The notes: generated by a model from the sequence alone, not told the origin. Shown: positions 11,001 to 18,532, numbered from the stretch's first letter. The stretch: 63,191 nt of DNA from an uncultured Alphaproteobacteria bacterium (GCA_944392205.1 CALXVV010000041.1:1-63191), one strand, 5' to 3'. Translations and numbers: made by a program.

Positions 11001-11099
11001 GACCAATTAACCAACTTTAGATTTGGTTTTGAGAAAAATAATTCAGAGTATAATGAGAGGCTGAATGATCCGGCCCTTGGGTATGATGAAGTTTGGTAA
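8067..11099 (+). CDS. Giant prepilin-like adhesin with PilV/shufflon-type N-terminus
   Basis: A 1010-residue protein. The first 12 residues end in KG and are followed by SMMVEALAMLGLI, a type IV prepilin cleavage site with the conserved glutamate at +5 and a hydrophobic stalk. The next region (IGDNYNDL, GVVLAKAADEIPMI, then ASMVGANGGVV) follows the layout I know from the Shufflon_N domain of IncI PilV minor pilins. After a Gly-rich linker (around residue 195) come about 450 residues of Gly/Ala/Ser/Thr/Val-rich beta repeats, then a C-terminal domain with CPPGYSKV, GSHTHQ and a cysteine near the end (VYCYF). The likely role is a pilus-tip adhesin exported by a type IV machinery not in this window. 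No shufflon recombination sites were seen. The ATG at 8067 has GGGAG upstream. Confidence 0.72.
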   Translation: MIKNWNFLSQKGSMMVEALAMLGLITMVTPVLYKKAAERTTELQDINTATQMRTLSKALDDFIGDNYNDLAEGPDGEQEIDKADIEPYLPYNFNVDSSRLFDDIQFAIRNEKINAGTEKEHSAITGVVLAKAADEIPMIRASKIASMVGANGGVVRSKEIQGVQGGWDAPLSDFFSSDDVPDGSLATSSVHAVTASGGGGGGADSKHVLYRDTSKGDLMYNTMETTLYMGGENLADVSKIVAATEAGRDGTEAGAVTVDGKLISTGDLDVGGGASVSGSLSANTASITGDLTAGATTVGSLISNGIANIAGLLTAGAGVTVSAGGVSVEGGDVTVSAGKLKAQGGAIVSGNSGENDTANSEYALVSDGNLLVRNNAHVVGSMKIDTDLVANNLFGENSIGGGSLGDGNYNFLANASQVSVAGNNLLVGNSVDPRLYTTDTSVQAGVGSAQMLIDSGTASLETSGSSVWVDSQGNAALQGTGQVDVRVADNDGAYPTYLTLDSDGAELTGNNVTANAGNAKLALADGNVRLGLITTSTNADGTSTTGYGANLHLASDGAVLTGTGGGVLQPEVSLTNGDVDIQGSVLSVNTDNLQVDADNIVFDENAEIPEDGDERINRSSGIRISREGIIQLPAASSVVSGASRSDLSTTAGQQDVAGYIKLDRILANEAYPTDLGTGAYPLHANASGNTTSKGYDAYQVNPAYTSVMHDIKLVTRGGARLSDILPDFINKGIYVLDNTYQEETGKTSWETYQVSVGSQVTVSGAPGECTSSNCIASPWLGFVPTPQCPPGYSKVITINPIRWKMAEAYYIPSEKPVSGDVSDMFRSYFLVPRDPTTASFQLAEADGSAGSHTHQLLEEKGFPLTFQTNTWLNTTVSGVKGNGETAESSGDQGPGRYETFVGWHAIMGFLYYAQDYEAYLKALGQASLATQNVVVWNLFPVYNEEMTAIANVYCYFERRNIDEAPAWKWNSNFVDTGYDQLTNFRFGFEKNNSEYNERLNDPALGYDEVW

Positions 11100-11100
11100 A

Positions 11101-11130
11101 ACAAAGGCCCCGATTTATCGGGGCCTTTGT
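11101..11130. terminator. Bidirectional terminator between the adhesin gene and fliP
   Basis: A perfect inverted repeat, ACAAAGGCCCCGA against TCGGGGCCTTTGT, lies 2 bases after the adhesin stop and 4 bases from the stop of fliP on the other strand. It can serve both convergent transcripts. Confidence 0.85.
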
Positions 11131-11133
11131 TCG

Positions 11134-11877
11134 CTATTTGAAACTGTTTATCAGGCTGCCTGCCAATAAATACCAGCCATCTACGAGCACAAAAAATATG
11201 ACCTTAAACGGCAAAGCCAGAACGGTTGGCGGTAACATCATCATACCCATGGACATTAAGACCGAGGCTATGACCATGTCGATGATTAAGAACGGCACAA
11301 ATATCAGAAAACCAATTTCAAATGCCCGGCGGAGTTCACTGATCATAAACGCGGGAATCGCTACTTTCAGGGGTGTTTCTTCGATGCTTTCGGCCGGCTT
11401 CTCACCACTTAAGTCACTAAAAAGCAGTAAGTCTTTTTCTCTGGTGTTCTTGACCATAAATTCTTTGATGGGGTTGGCTGCTTTTTCCAAGCCGTCCATA
11501 ACTTCTATTTTTTCATCCATCATCGGTTTGATGCCTTCTTCCCACGATTTTTCCAAAGTGGGGCTCATAATGAATAATGTCAGAAATAAAGCCAGTGAGA
11601 CCAAAACCATGTTGGGCGGAGTGGCGTTGGTGGCCAGAGCACTGCGCGTGATGGAAAATACGACGATAATACGGGTAAAAGATGTCATCATAATCAGAAT
11701 CGATGGTGCTAACGACAATACCGTGATCATCATCAGAACACTGAAAATTCTTCCCGTGGCGGTACCGCTCGGTGTGTCTCCAAGGCTGATATTCAGGCTT
11801 TGGGCAAAGGCCGGCTCAGTGCAGCAGAGTGCGGCAAAAATAAAAACTAAAATGGCTAAAAGTGATTTTTTATTCAT
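11134..11877 (-). CDS. fliP: Flagellar export apparatus protein FliP
   Basis: FliP forms the core of the flagellar type III export gate with FliQ and FliR. The 247-residue protein has a cleavable-type signal (MNKKSLLAILVF, ending near AFAQS), the membrane segment after SLAPSILIMMTSFTRIIVVFS, and the C-terminal FliP signature FLIIDMVIASVLMSMGMMMLPP. The longer frame to 11931 lacks a ribosome site at its start; the ATG at 11877 has AGGA upstream and begins at the signal. It overlaps fliO by 8 bases. Confidence 0.95.
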   Translation of the reverse strand: MNKKSLLAILVFIFAALCCTEPAFAQSLNISLGDTPSGTATGRIFSVLMMITVLSLAPSILIMMTSFTRIIVVFSITRSALATNATPPNMVLVSLALFLTLFIMSPTLEKSWEEGIKPMMDEKIEVMDGLEKAANPIKEFMVKNTREKDLLLFSDLSGEKPAESIEETPLKVAIPAFMISELRRAFEIGFLIFVPFLIIDMVIASVLMSMGMMMLPPTVLALPFKVIFFVLVDGWYLLAGSLINSFK

Positions 11878-12160
11878 CTTTTTTATCCTGGCGGGAGTTG
11901 GTTTGCAGCAACAGATTTCCGGTTTGTCCAAGCAAGATCAAATATTCAGTTTGATCAGCCCTGAGCAACACAACTTGGTTGCGAGAATCGATGGCGCGTT
12001 TTTCTAAAATATCTATTCTGCGACCGGCATTGAGATCTTTGATGAGCTTGCATTTTAGACCTTTTTGCTCGCAAAACTTAAATATCCAAAGGGTCAAAAA
12101 CAATAGGCCGATGACAAAAATCAGCGATAACAGAGCATGCAATATCTGATGCCATTCCAT
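11870..12160 (-). CDS. fliO: FliO-like flagellar biosynthesis protein
   Basis: About 96 residues with one N-terminal membrane segment (about residues 7-25) and a short cytoplasmic beta domain (GRRIDILEKRAIDSRNQVVLL), the layout of FliO, which assists FliP assembly. A longer frame starts at 12220, but the ATG at 12160 has GGGAGA upstream and begins just before the membrane segment. It overlaps fliP by 8 bases, and the position before fliP supports the call. FliO sequences are poorly conserved, so the name rests largely on context. Confidence 0.8.
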   Translation of the reverse strand: MEWHQILHALLSLIFVIGLLFLTLWIFKFCEQKGLKCKLIKDLNAGRRIDILEKRAIDSRNQVVLLRADQTEYLILLGQTGNLLLQTNSRQDKKDE

Positions 12161-12261
12161 ATTCTTTCTCCCTCTTATTTGGTGCTGATTATAGGCGCAA
12201 ACTTTGGCTCTCGTCAACAAAAGGCTTGCCCTTGTTGATATTGTTTGTTAGATTGCTCCGT

Positions 12262-12801
12262 ATGGTAAAAAAGGATAAGCAAATAAACCTCATCAGTGAG
12301 GAGAGGCGGACTCATGATTTGCAGTCGGTGGCAAAAATGTTGATGCCGCTGGCTAAGAATTTGCTTGGAAAAAAAGGTTTTACGGAGATTGATCTGCTCT
12401 CTAATTGGAAAGAAATTGTCGGTGAGGATGTGGCTGCCTACACGCTTCCTAAGCAAATTATATCTCGCCGCGGCAGTAAAGATGGCGGTTGTTTGCAAAT
12501 CGAGGTTCCGTCGGGAGCTTTTGCCTTAGAGCTCCAATTGCGCGAGAAGATTATTAAGGAAAAAATTAACTTCTATTTTGGGTATCAGGCAATTTCGGAC
12601 ATCCGCATTATTCAAAACTCGGAGCTTGGTTTTGAAGATGATGAGGCGCAAGATATGCAAGGGGTGCAAAAAATACTTGTAACCAAAGAAGAAGAAAATT
12701 ATATTAAGGACTTAAGTGACGGGGTTGAAAATCCTGAATTGAAACAAAAACTTATTGAGCTCGGATGCAGCGTTATCAGTAATAATAAGGGTAATAGTTA
12801 G
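12262..12801 (+). CDS. DciA-like DUF721 protein
   Basis: A protein of about 179 residues with the DUF721 pattern: LMPLAKNLLGKKGF, the conserved WKEIVGEDVAAYTLP, then a beta-rich core. DUF721 proteins include DciA, the ancestral loader of the replicative helicase DnaB, so a role in replication initiation is inferred. The C-terminus adds about 60 charged residues. Translation probably starts at ATG 12262 rather than 12226, because the upstream 12 residues are hydrophobic and atypical. Its stop nearly abuts the DsbA-like gene, so the two are probably translated from one mRNA. Confidence 0.8.
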   Translation: MVKKDKQINLISEERRTHDLQSVAKMLMPLAKNLLGKKGFTEIDLLSNWKEIVGEDVAAYTLPKQIISRRGSKDGGCLQIEVPSGAFALELQLREKIIKEKINFYFGYQAISDIRIIQNSELGFEDDEAQDMQGVQKILVTKEEENYIKDLSDGVENPELKQKLIELGCSVISNNKGNS

Positions 12802-12802
12802 G

Positions 12803-13540
12803 ATGAAGTTTGAACGCGTTATTAAAAATTTGAGCAGTCTGGTGGCTGCAGTTGTTATCTTCTTTATGGCCGGAGGAATGTACCTTTCCAGCAAGGGTTT
12901 TGAAATGACAGAAGATGGCAATATTGTTTTGGTGCAACCGGCTGCCGCACAAGAGGATTTGACAAACTTGCCAGACATTCCGGACAACTTCGTGTTGCCT
13001 GATGAGCATAGTATCGGAGATAAAAATGCTCCGGTTACTTTATATGAGTATTCTTCTTTCGGTTGTTCTCATTGTGCTGATTTTCATCTTCATACCTTGC
13101 CAAAGCTAAAAGAACAATTCGTGGATCAGGGAAAATTGCGTATTGTGTTTGTTCCGTTTCCGATCGACAAAGAATCCATGAATGCAGCTCTTTTGGCTGA
13201 ATGTGTCGATGAAGACAAGTATTTTCCGTTTGTGGATGTTTTGTTCAAAAAGCAGCGTGAGTGGGGATTGTCGAGAAATCCGGATAAGGTTTTGAAGCAG
13301 TATGCAGCATTAAGCGGATTGTCTCAGGAAAAAGCTGAGCTTTGTCTTAAAAATGATGACAATGCTCGCGAGATTCTCTCTAATCGGCAAAACGGCATCA
13401 GCCAGCTCGGAATCCAGGGCACGCCTTCTTTTGTTATATCTTCTCAAGGCAAAAGTGAGATGTTGCCCGGCGTGCATTCCTATGAAAGCTTTGCCGCTTT
13501 AATCGAAGATAGGTTGGCTGAAATACATACTAAAAAATAA
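12803..13540 (+). CDS. Periplasmic DsbA-family thiol:disulfide protein
   Basis: A 245-residue protein with a membrane or signal segment (about residues 10-31), then a thioredoxin fold containing the redox motif GCSHC and the cis-proline region GIQGTPSFVI near the C-terminus. It belongs to the DsbA-like (Thioredoxin_4) group that oxidises or isomerises cysteines in exported proteins. The ATG at 12803 is 1 base after the dciA stop; an in-frame upstream start at 12755 lies inside dciA and is unlikely. In many alphaproteobacteria the DUF721 gene and this gene are followed by smc; here the ATP synthase operon follows instead. Confidence 0.87.
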   Translation: MKFERVIKNLSSLVAAVVIFFMAGGMYLSSKGFEMTEDGNIVLVQPAAAQEDLTNLPDIPDNFVLPDEHSIGDKNAPVTLYEYSSFGCSHCADFHLHTLPKLKEQFVDQGKLRIVFVPFPIDKESMNAALLAECVDEDKYFPFVDVLFKKQREWGLSRNPDKVLKQYAALSGLSQEKAELCLKNDDNAREILSNRQNGISQLGIQGTPSFVISSQGKSEMLPGVHSYESFAALIEDRLAEIHTKK

Positions 13541-13595
13541 AAATTACTCCTTCTTTTTAATAACTGCTTAACATTTTATAATGTAGAGTTTGAGA

Positions 13596-13901
13596 ATGAA
13601 GAAAACACCTGAGGACATCAAACAACTGGAACAAAAAATCCGTGATTTGAAATTCAGGGAAGCTTCCGCGCGCAAAGATAAACCAGAATCTGAATTTGCT
13701 TATGCTTCTAAGGTGGGGTTTAGAATTGGTGTGGAGTTGCTTTCAGGCGTGTTGGTTGGGGCAGCAATAGGCTTTTTGCTGGATAAATTGACAGGCTACC
13801 AACCATGGCTGCTGATTTTGTTTATGTTCTTTGGCGGTGGTGCCGGTGTTTTGAATGTTTATCGCTTTGCCAAAAGCGAGGAAGTGAAACGTAAGGAGTA
13901 G
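13596..13901 (+). CDS. atpI: ATP synthase assembly protein AtpI/AtpZ family
   Basis: About 101 residues: a charged helical N-terminus followed by two membrane segments (about residues 44-65 and 68-90) with the pattern GAAIGFLLDKLTGYQPWLLILF, typical of the small AtpI/AtpZ proteins that begin many F0 operons and help c-ring assembly. The ATG at 13596 is preferred over TTG at 13590, although its ribosome site is weak. It lies 6 bases before atpB. Confidence 0.85.
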   Translation: MKKTPEDIKQLEQKIRDLKFREASARKDKPESEFAYASKVGFRIGVELLSGVLVGAAIGFLLDKLTGYQPWLLILFMFFGGGAGVLNVYRFAKSEEVKRKE

Positions 13902-13907
13902 TAACTC

Positions 13908-14630
13908 GTGTCCAATCCGATGGAACAATTTGTCGTTAAACCCATTGTCCCGATTGAGGTGGGGGGAATCGACATTTCTTTTACCAACTCTGCTTTGTTT
14001 ATGATGTTGGCAGTGGCTGTTTCGACTCTGCTGTTTGCTTTGTGTTTGCGCAAAAGGACGTTGGTGCCTTCTATTGCGCAGTCCGTGCCGGAAACAATTT
14101 ATGAGTTTATTGCCTCTCTTTTGCGAGAAAATGTCGGGGTCGAGGGATTAAAATATTTTCCCTTCATCTTTACGGTGTTCTTGTTTGTGGCCTTTGGTAA
14201 TTTACTTGGTTTGTTCCCTTATGCCTTTACGTTTACCTCTCATTTGACCGCAGTTGGCAGTCTTTCTCTAATCGCTTTGGCATTTAACATTCTTATTGGT
14301 ATAAAAAGAAAAAAAATCGGCTGGCTCAGAACCTTTATGCCAAGGGGAATTCCCATGGCGTTGGCGCCCTTGATTGTGCCGATTGAGATGATTTCTTTCT
14401 TGTCTAAGCCTTTTAGCCTTACAGTCCGTTTGGTGGCAAACATGACGGTCGGGCATATCATGCTCAAGATTATTGCCGGGTTTGTGGCCGCTCTCGGGGT
14501 GCTGGGTTTTATTCCGGTGCTGTTTAACTGCTGCATCGTTTGTTTTGAAATCTTTATTGCTTTGTTGCAGGCCTTTATTTATACGGTGCTGAGCTGTATA
14601 TATTTGGGTGATGCTTTGCACGAGCACTAA
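13908..14630 (+). CDS. atpB: F0F1 ATP synthase subunit a
   Basis: A 240-residue integral membrane subunit that forms the proton half-channels next to the c-ring. It has at least five hydrophobic segments and the conserved stretch SLTVRLVANMTVGHIML, which carries the essential arginine. The start is GTG at 13908 with AAGGAG 9 bases upstream. It is followed by atpE after 43 bases. Confidence 0.96.
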   Translation: MSNPMEQFVVKPIVPIEVGGIDISFTNSALFMMLAVAVSTLLFALCLRKRTLVPSIAQSVPETIYEFIASLLRENVGVEGLKYFPFIFTVFLFVAFGNLLGLFPYAFTFTSHLTAVGSLSLIALAFNILIGIKRKKIGWLRTFMPRGIPMALAPLIVPIEMISFLSKPFSLTVRLVANMTVGHIMLKIIAGFVAALGVLGFIPVLFNCCIVCFEIFIALLQAFIYTVLSCIYLGDALHEH

Positions 14631-14673
14631 GATTGAAAAACTTATTTTAACTAACTCTAGGAAAGGAAATAAA

Positions 14674-14895
14674 ATGGAACCGTTAGCTTATATTGGCGCT
14701 GGTATGTGTGCTCTCTCCATGATGGCTGCCGCTTGGGGTGTGTCTCAGGTATGGACAACCATTATCTCTACTGTCGGACGCAATCCGCAGGTCAAAAAAG
14801 ATGTTGATATTTATGGATGGGCCGGATTTGCCGCCGTTGAGGCGATTGCATTGTATGCACTCGTTATTGCTCTGGTTATGTTGACCGGAAACTAA
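14674..14895 (+). CDS. atpE: F0F1 ATP synthase subunit c
   Basis: A 73-residue proteolipid with two membrane helices joined by the polar loop GRNPQVKKDV. The proton-binding carboxylate is the Glu in FAAVEAIALYAL of the second helix. The ATG at 14674 has GGAAAGGA upstream; a longer frame from 14608 would overlap atpB and has no support. A strong stem-loop follows the gene (14916-14972), which may relate to the higher amount of c subunit needed. Confidence 0.96.
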   Translation: MEPLAYIGAGMCALSMMAAAWGVSQVWTTIISTVGRNPQVKKDVDIYGWAGFAAVEAIALYALVIALVMLTGN

Positions 14896-14915
14896 TTTTT
14901 AAGCAGAGGTTACCA

Positions 14916-14986
14916 TTTCTTGAGAGGAGCCGCAGGCAGCAATTTTGGTGCGTGCACTCCTCTCCCAAGAAAGGGGATCTTTCTTG
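14916..14986 (+). promoter_or_regulatory. Two overlapping stem-loops between atpE and the b' gene
   Basis: The left arm TTTCTTGAGAGGAG (14916-14929) pairs with CTCCTCTCCCAAGAAA (14957-14972) except for a two-base bulge. The 3' edge of this stem, AAGAAAG (14967-14973), can instead pair with CTTTCTT (14980-14986). Only one hairpin can form at a time. Neither is followed by a good T-run, so RNA processing or stability control of atpE is more likely than termination. The pairing is seen; the function is inferred. Confidence 0.6.
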
Positions 14987-15018
14987 AAACTTGTATCTAA
15001 AATTTAAGGAGTTTGGCT

Positions 15019-15504
15019 ATGCCGCAGCTTGATTTCAGCATTTTTCCCTCACAGTTTTTTTGGCTGTGTGTGTCTTTCTTTTTGATGCTGTTTATCATGA
15101 GCAAGTTTATCATTCCCAAAACAGCGGAGATGATTAATTTGCGCAAGGCTAAGATTGATGCCGATTTGGCCGCTGCCGAAGAACTCAAGCAAAAGGTTGA
15201 AAAAACGCTTGAAAAGTATAACCAGGCTCTAAAAAAAGCTTCTGATGAGGCTAATGCTTCTCTGCAAAAAACAAGAGATGAGCTCAATGCCACGATTGAG
15301 CGCAGGCAACAGGAGCTTACCCAAGAACTGAATGCCGAAATTGCTGCCGGTGAAAAGAAAATTGCCGCAGCCAAGCAAAAGGCTTTGGGCAATGTGGAGG
15401 CTATGGTTGAAGAACTAACGCCGCTGGTGCTGAAAAAAATTGGTTTTGCCAAAGTTTCGGCCAAAGAAATTCAGACGGCCCTTAAGATGACGGAGAATAA
15501 GTAA
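15019..15504 (+). CDS. F0F1 ATP synthase subunit b'
   Basis: A 161-residue subunit of the peripheral stalk: one N-terminal membrane segment (about residues 10-30) followed by a long charged helix with dimerisation-type heptads. Photosynthetic and many alphaproteobacterial operons carry this divergent b' copy before b. The ATG at 15019 has AAGGAG upstream; TTG at 15013 is not needed. It lies 2 bases before the b gene. Confidence 0.92.
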   Translation: MPQLDFSIFPSQFFWLCVSFFLMLFIMSKFIIPKTAEMINLRKAKIDADLAAAEELKQKVEKTLEKYNQALKKASDEANASLQKTRDELNATIERRQQELTQELNAEIAAGEKKIAAAKQKALGNVEAMVEELTPLVLKKIGFAKVSAKEIQTALKMTENK

Positions 15505-15506
15505 TT

Positions 15507-16109
15507 ATGCCCGTAGAGAATCGCGAACTTATTGATGCTACCCAAAATGCGGTTTTGGATGCCGCTGACAGCGTGGCAAATGCTCTTGAGACAACCGCGC
15601 AGGAGCTTGGCGGGCATGCCGAGCCGTTTTATCAGAGCGCGGAGTTTTGGGTTGCCGTGTCTTTTGTTTTGGCGGTTGTTGCTTTGGCCAGCCCGGTGTG
15701 GAAAATGCTTAAACACATGCTGCGTAAAAGGGCGCACCTTATCGGCAAGAGAATTGAAGATGCCTCAAATTTAAAAGAAGAAGCGCAAAAGCTTTTGGCG
15801 GAATATGAGCGTAAGTATCGTCATGCCAAACAGGAGGCTGCAGAGATATTATCTCGCTCGGAAAGAGAGATAAATTTGTTGCGCAAGGATCAGATGTCTA
15901 AGCTTGAAAGCGATATGGACAGAAGAGAAAAAGAGGCCAAAGCGCGGGTGAAGTCTGCCCAAGATTTGGCGGCTAAGGAAATATCTGCCTTGGCGGTGGA
16001 GCGCACGATTTTGACGGCCAAGGCTGTTTTGGCGCAAAAGTTGGATGCTCATGCGCAAGATGAATTAATTGAGGCTTCAATCAAGAATTTATCGGAATCT
16101 AAATTCTAA
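15507..16109 (+). CDS. atpF: F0F1 ATP synthase subunit b
   Basis: A 200-residue peripheral-stalk subunit with about 45 soluble residues, a membrane segment (about 48-68, FWVAVSFVLAVVALAS) and a long helical, Ala/Glu/Lys-rich tail. It is the last F0 gene; the F1 genes (atpHAGDC) are absent here, consistent with the separate F0 and F1 operons of alphaproteobacteria. It ends 2 bases from the stop of the convergent pheA gene. Confidence 0.93.
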   Translation: MPVENRELIDATQNAVLDAADSVANALETTAQELGGHAEPFYQSAEFWVAVSFVLAVVALASPVWKMLKHMLRKRAHLIGKRIEDASNLKEEAQKLLAEYERKYRHAKQEAAEILSRSEREINLLRKDQMSKLESDMDRREKEAKARVKSAQDLAAKEISALAVERTILTAKAVLAQKLDAHAQDELIEASIKNLSESKF

Positions 16110-16111
16110 TC

Positions 16112-16948
16112 TTATACTTTTCTATATGGGTGTGCGGGGTAGGTGCCCAGCATGTGAATATGGGTTGAGAAGAATTCCAGCTCGGCAAAGGCGTTTTTGA
16201 ATGCTATGCGCGAGGGGTGAGATTCAATCTCAACATAAAACTGGGCTGAAACAAATTTGCCGTCCAGCAGATAGCTTTCCAATTTTGTGATATTGATACC
16301 GTTGGTGGCGAATCCTCCCAAAGCTTTATATAAAGCGGCCGGAATGTTTTTAGCTCTAAAGATAAAAGAGGTAATGAAATCGCCGCCATCATCTTCAGGG
16401 ATTTGGCTATGGGGCGACATAATCAAAAAGCGTGTGGTGTTGTTGGAGGCATTTTCAATATTAGAGGCCAATATCTCAAGCCCATAGGTTTCAGCTGCCA
16501 GGGCTGAGGCAATGGCGGCGCAAGATTTGTCTTGCAAAGATTTTATCTTTTCACAAGAGATGGCAGTGTCGCTTTCGGCAATAGGGGTGATGCCATGGCT
16601 GCTCAGAAACTTGGAGCACTGAGCCAAAGCCTGGGGGTGAGAAAAAGCTTGTTTGATATCTTCCAGGCGGCTGCCGGGCAGGCCCAAGAGTTGATGCTCT
16701 ATTTTGAGGAAGAATTCTCCGCTGATGGATAAGCCCGTTTGCGGCAGTAGGAGGTGGACATCTGACACGCGGCCGGCGTTGGAGTTTTCTACGGGAATAA
16801 CCGCCAGGTCAGCCTTTTCTTGTTGGACAAGGGCAAAAGCCTCAGCAAAGCTAAAGCAGGGGATATATTCCGCATCGGGAAAAAGAGTTTTGGAGGCGAT
16901 GTGGGAGTAGGCTCCGGCAACGCCTTGGTAGGCAACATGTAACTTCAT
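16112..16948 (-). CDS. pheA: Prephenate dehydratase
   Basis: A 278-residue monofunctional prephenate dehydratase that makes phenylpyruvate for phenylalanine synthesis. The catalytic domain starts AYQGVAGAYSHIA and contains PVENSNAGRV and the conserved NTTRFLIM segment. The C-terminal ACT domain contains the Phe-binding-type pattern ALGGFATNGINITKLES, so feedback inhibition by phenylalanine is expected. It lies 4 bases after the secreted unknown gene and is probably cotranscribed with it. Confidence 0.94.
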   Translation of the reverse strand: MKLHVAYQGVAGAYSHIASKTLFPDAEYIPCFSFAEAFALVQQEKADLAVIPVENSNAGRVSDVHLLLPQTGLSISGEFFLKIEHQLLGLPGSRLEDIKQAFSHPQALAQCSKFLSSHGITPIAESDTAISCEKIKSLQDKSCAAIASALAAETYGLEILASNIENASNNTTRFLIMSPHSQIPEDDGGDFITSFIFRAKNIPAALYKALGGFATNGINITKLESYLLDGKFVSAQFYVEIESHPSRIAFKNAFAELEFFSTHIHMLGTYPAHPYRKV

Positions 16949-16952
16949 TTTT

Positions 16953-17657
16953 TTATTTCTTCATTTTTAATTTGTTCCAGCCTTTGGGGGCGTTGTTTTC
17001 TTCCTCTTCTTGAGCTTTTATCCAATTACGAATGGGCTCGTTCTTTTTATTGAGGAGTTGTTTTTGTTCCTCTGTTTGGGCAACACCGATGGGCAGCAGC
17101 TGGTTGAACAAAGCCGGGGAGGCAAAATCAACCTTGCCTTTGATCAGGGGATTGATGAGCGCATCAATAATTTGGGCGGCAGGCTTGGCATTGAAGGCGT
17201 TAACTTTGCCGCCATAGAAGATGGCAAAAGCATGGCAGGGGGAAGAAAGCAAGACATCGGTGAAATCTACACCACGAACAAAACGCAGCATAACTTTGGG
17301 ACGGATAATGCAATTTTCGGTGACATCGAAAACAATATTGTCGGGGTTCATAAACAGCTCAGAGGTGATCATGGTTTTGAGCTCGTTATTGATGATGCCG
17401 CAAAAGCCGACAATGGCCATACCGTCGATGGTGTAGCCGGTGTAGTTTTCCGGCCGGTTGGTAATCTGGTAGCAAAAGACTTGCTCGGCATTGTTGATGT
17501 TTTCAAGCGCGGAGGGACCGATGGCAGAGACAATTTCTTCCAACACAACGGAGTGTTCAGGGTTGGGTTGCCAGGCGGGGGCGGCTTCTTGCGCGGAGGC
17601 CGGAGAGCCGCACAAACCAAACAGAAAAGCCAGTAAAACGGTACTGATGCGCTTCAT
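16953..17657 (-). CDS. Secreted protein of unknown function, cysteine-containing
   Basis: A 234-residue protein with a clear signal peptide (hydrophobic residues about 6-20, cleavage near ASAQEA). The mature part has cysteines in VFCYQ, VGFCGI, ENCIIRP and SSPCHAFAIFYGG, and a charged C-terminal helix rich in Glu, Asn and Lys. I do not recognise the family. It is upstream of pheA in the same orientation, but nothing ties it to aromatic amino acid synthesis. Its base composition resembles its neighbours. Confidence 0.7.
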   Translation of the reverse strand: MKRISTVLLAFLFGLCGSPASAQEAAPAWQPNPEHSVVLEEIVSAIGPSALENINNAEQVFCYQITNRPENYTGYTIDGMAIVGFCGIINNELKTMITSELFMNPDNIVFDVTENCIIRPKVMLRFVRGVDFTDVLLSSPCHAFAIFYGGKVNAFNAKPAAQIIDALINPLIKGKVDFASPALFNQLLPIGVAQTEEQKQLLNKKNEPIRNWIKAQEEEENNAPKGWNKLKMKK

Positions 17658-17926
17658 TAATCAAAACTCCTTTAATTTATTTTGCTGCCAAGTATTATAT
17701 AGCTATTTTCTGAGATTTCCAGCATTTCTTTGCGGCATAAGAGGGAAACGCTTTGAGGCTTGGCAATGTTGGGGCGGTGACAAATGTGTGAGGTGTGGAA
17801 AATTGGGGATATTAACTCTTTTATAATATCTTTGTGATTAAACTTGAGGCAATTATAAAAAAAAGCTTGATTATTTTTATAAGTCATGGTAGTTTTGGAC
17901 AAAATTAACAAAAGGGAGAGTTATTG

Positions 17927-18532
17927 ATGAATAAGATTTTTGCCACTGCTGCATCTGCTTTGGTTTTGACCTTGGCTGTCAGCTCTGTTGCCGAGGCTCG
18001 TGACGGTTTCTATGTCGCCGTCAGAGGAGGAATGACGGATTATAACATGAATGCTAACGACGATTCTTTGTCAAAGGCTGCTCGTGCTGAGTTTGGCGAG
18101 GTTTGGCATGCATCCGGAGCTTTGGGTTATAAGTATAAGTACTTCCGTATTGAAGGTGAGTATATCTACAGAGATGATGATGAAGATAATTTGAAGAATT
18201 CTCTTGGGGATGTTACCAACCACTATACTTTGGAATCCGATAGTTTTATGGCTAACGCTTATTTGGATTTGATGCCGAATTATTGGATTAGCCCTTATGC
18301 AACAGCCGGTATCGGTCTGAGCCGTGTTACCTTAACAAACCAAGATACAGGTGGAGATAAGAGAGAGTGGGATAAAGATATCTTTTCTTGGCAGGTTGGT
18401 GCCGGTTTGTCTTTGCGTCTGAATCGTTGTTTGAACTTTGATGCCGGGTATCGTTATATTGACATGGGTGATATTGATGATGCCGATGTCAATGCTCATG
18501 AATGGTATGGTGGTTTGCGCTATACATTCTAA
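17927..18532 (+). CDS. Outer-membrane beta-barrel protein (OmpA/Msp4-like)
   Basis: About 201 residues: signal peptide ending near AEARDG, then alternating beta strands that start with GFYVAVRGGMTDYN and end WYGGLRYTF with the C-terminal phenylalanine expected of BAM-inserted barrels. The length suits an eight-strand barrel. The start is ATG 17927 with GGGAG upstream; TTG at 17924 is less likely. It is monocistronic, with a terminator right after it. The function is probably structural or surface-related; no enzymatic motif is seen. Confidence 0.85.
   Translation: MNKIFATAASALVLTLAVSSVAEARDGFYVAVRGGMTDYNMNANDDSLSKAARAEFGEVWHASGALGYKYKYFRIEGEYIYRDDDEDNLKNSLGDVTNHYTLESDSFMANAYLDLMPNYWISPYATAGIGLSRVTLTNQDTGGDKREWDKDIFSWQVGAGLSLRLNRCLNFDAGYRYIDMGDIDDADVNAHEWYGGLRYTF

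Noticed and set aside
8067-11099. A shufflon (invertible segments with repeated recombination sites) in the PilV-like gene
   Set aside because: I saw no repeated inverted 19-bp-type sites, no alternative reversed C-termini downstream and no rci-like recombinase.
11093-12007. A 304-residue open frame antisense to fliP and fliO
   Set aside because: fliP and fliO have clear family motifs and ribosome sites on the other strand; this frame is a shadow.
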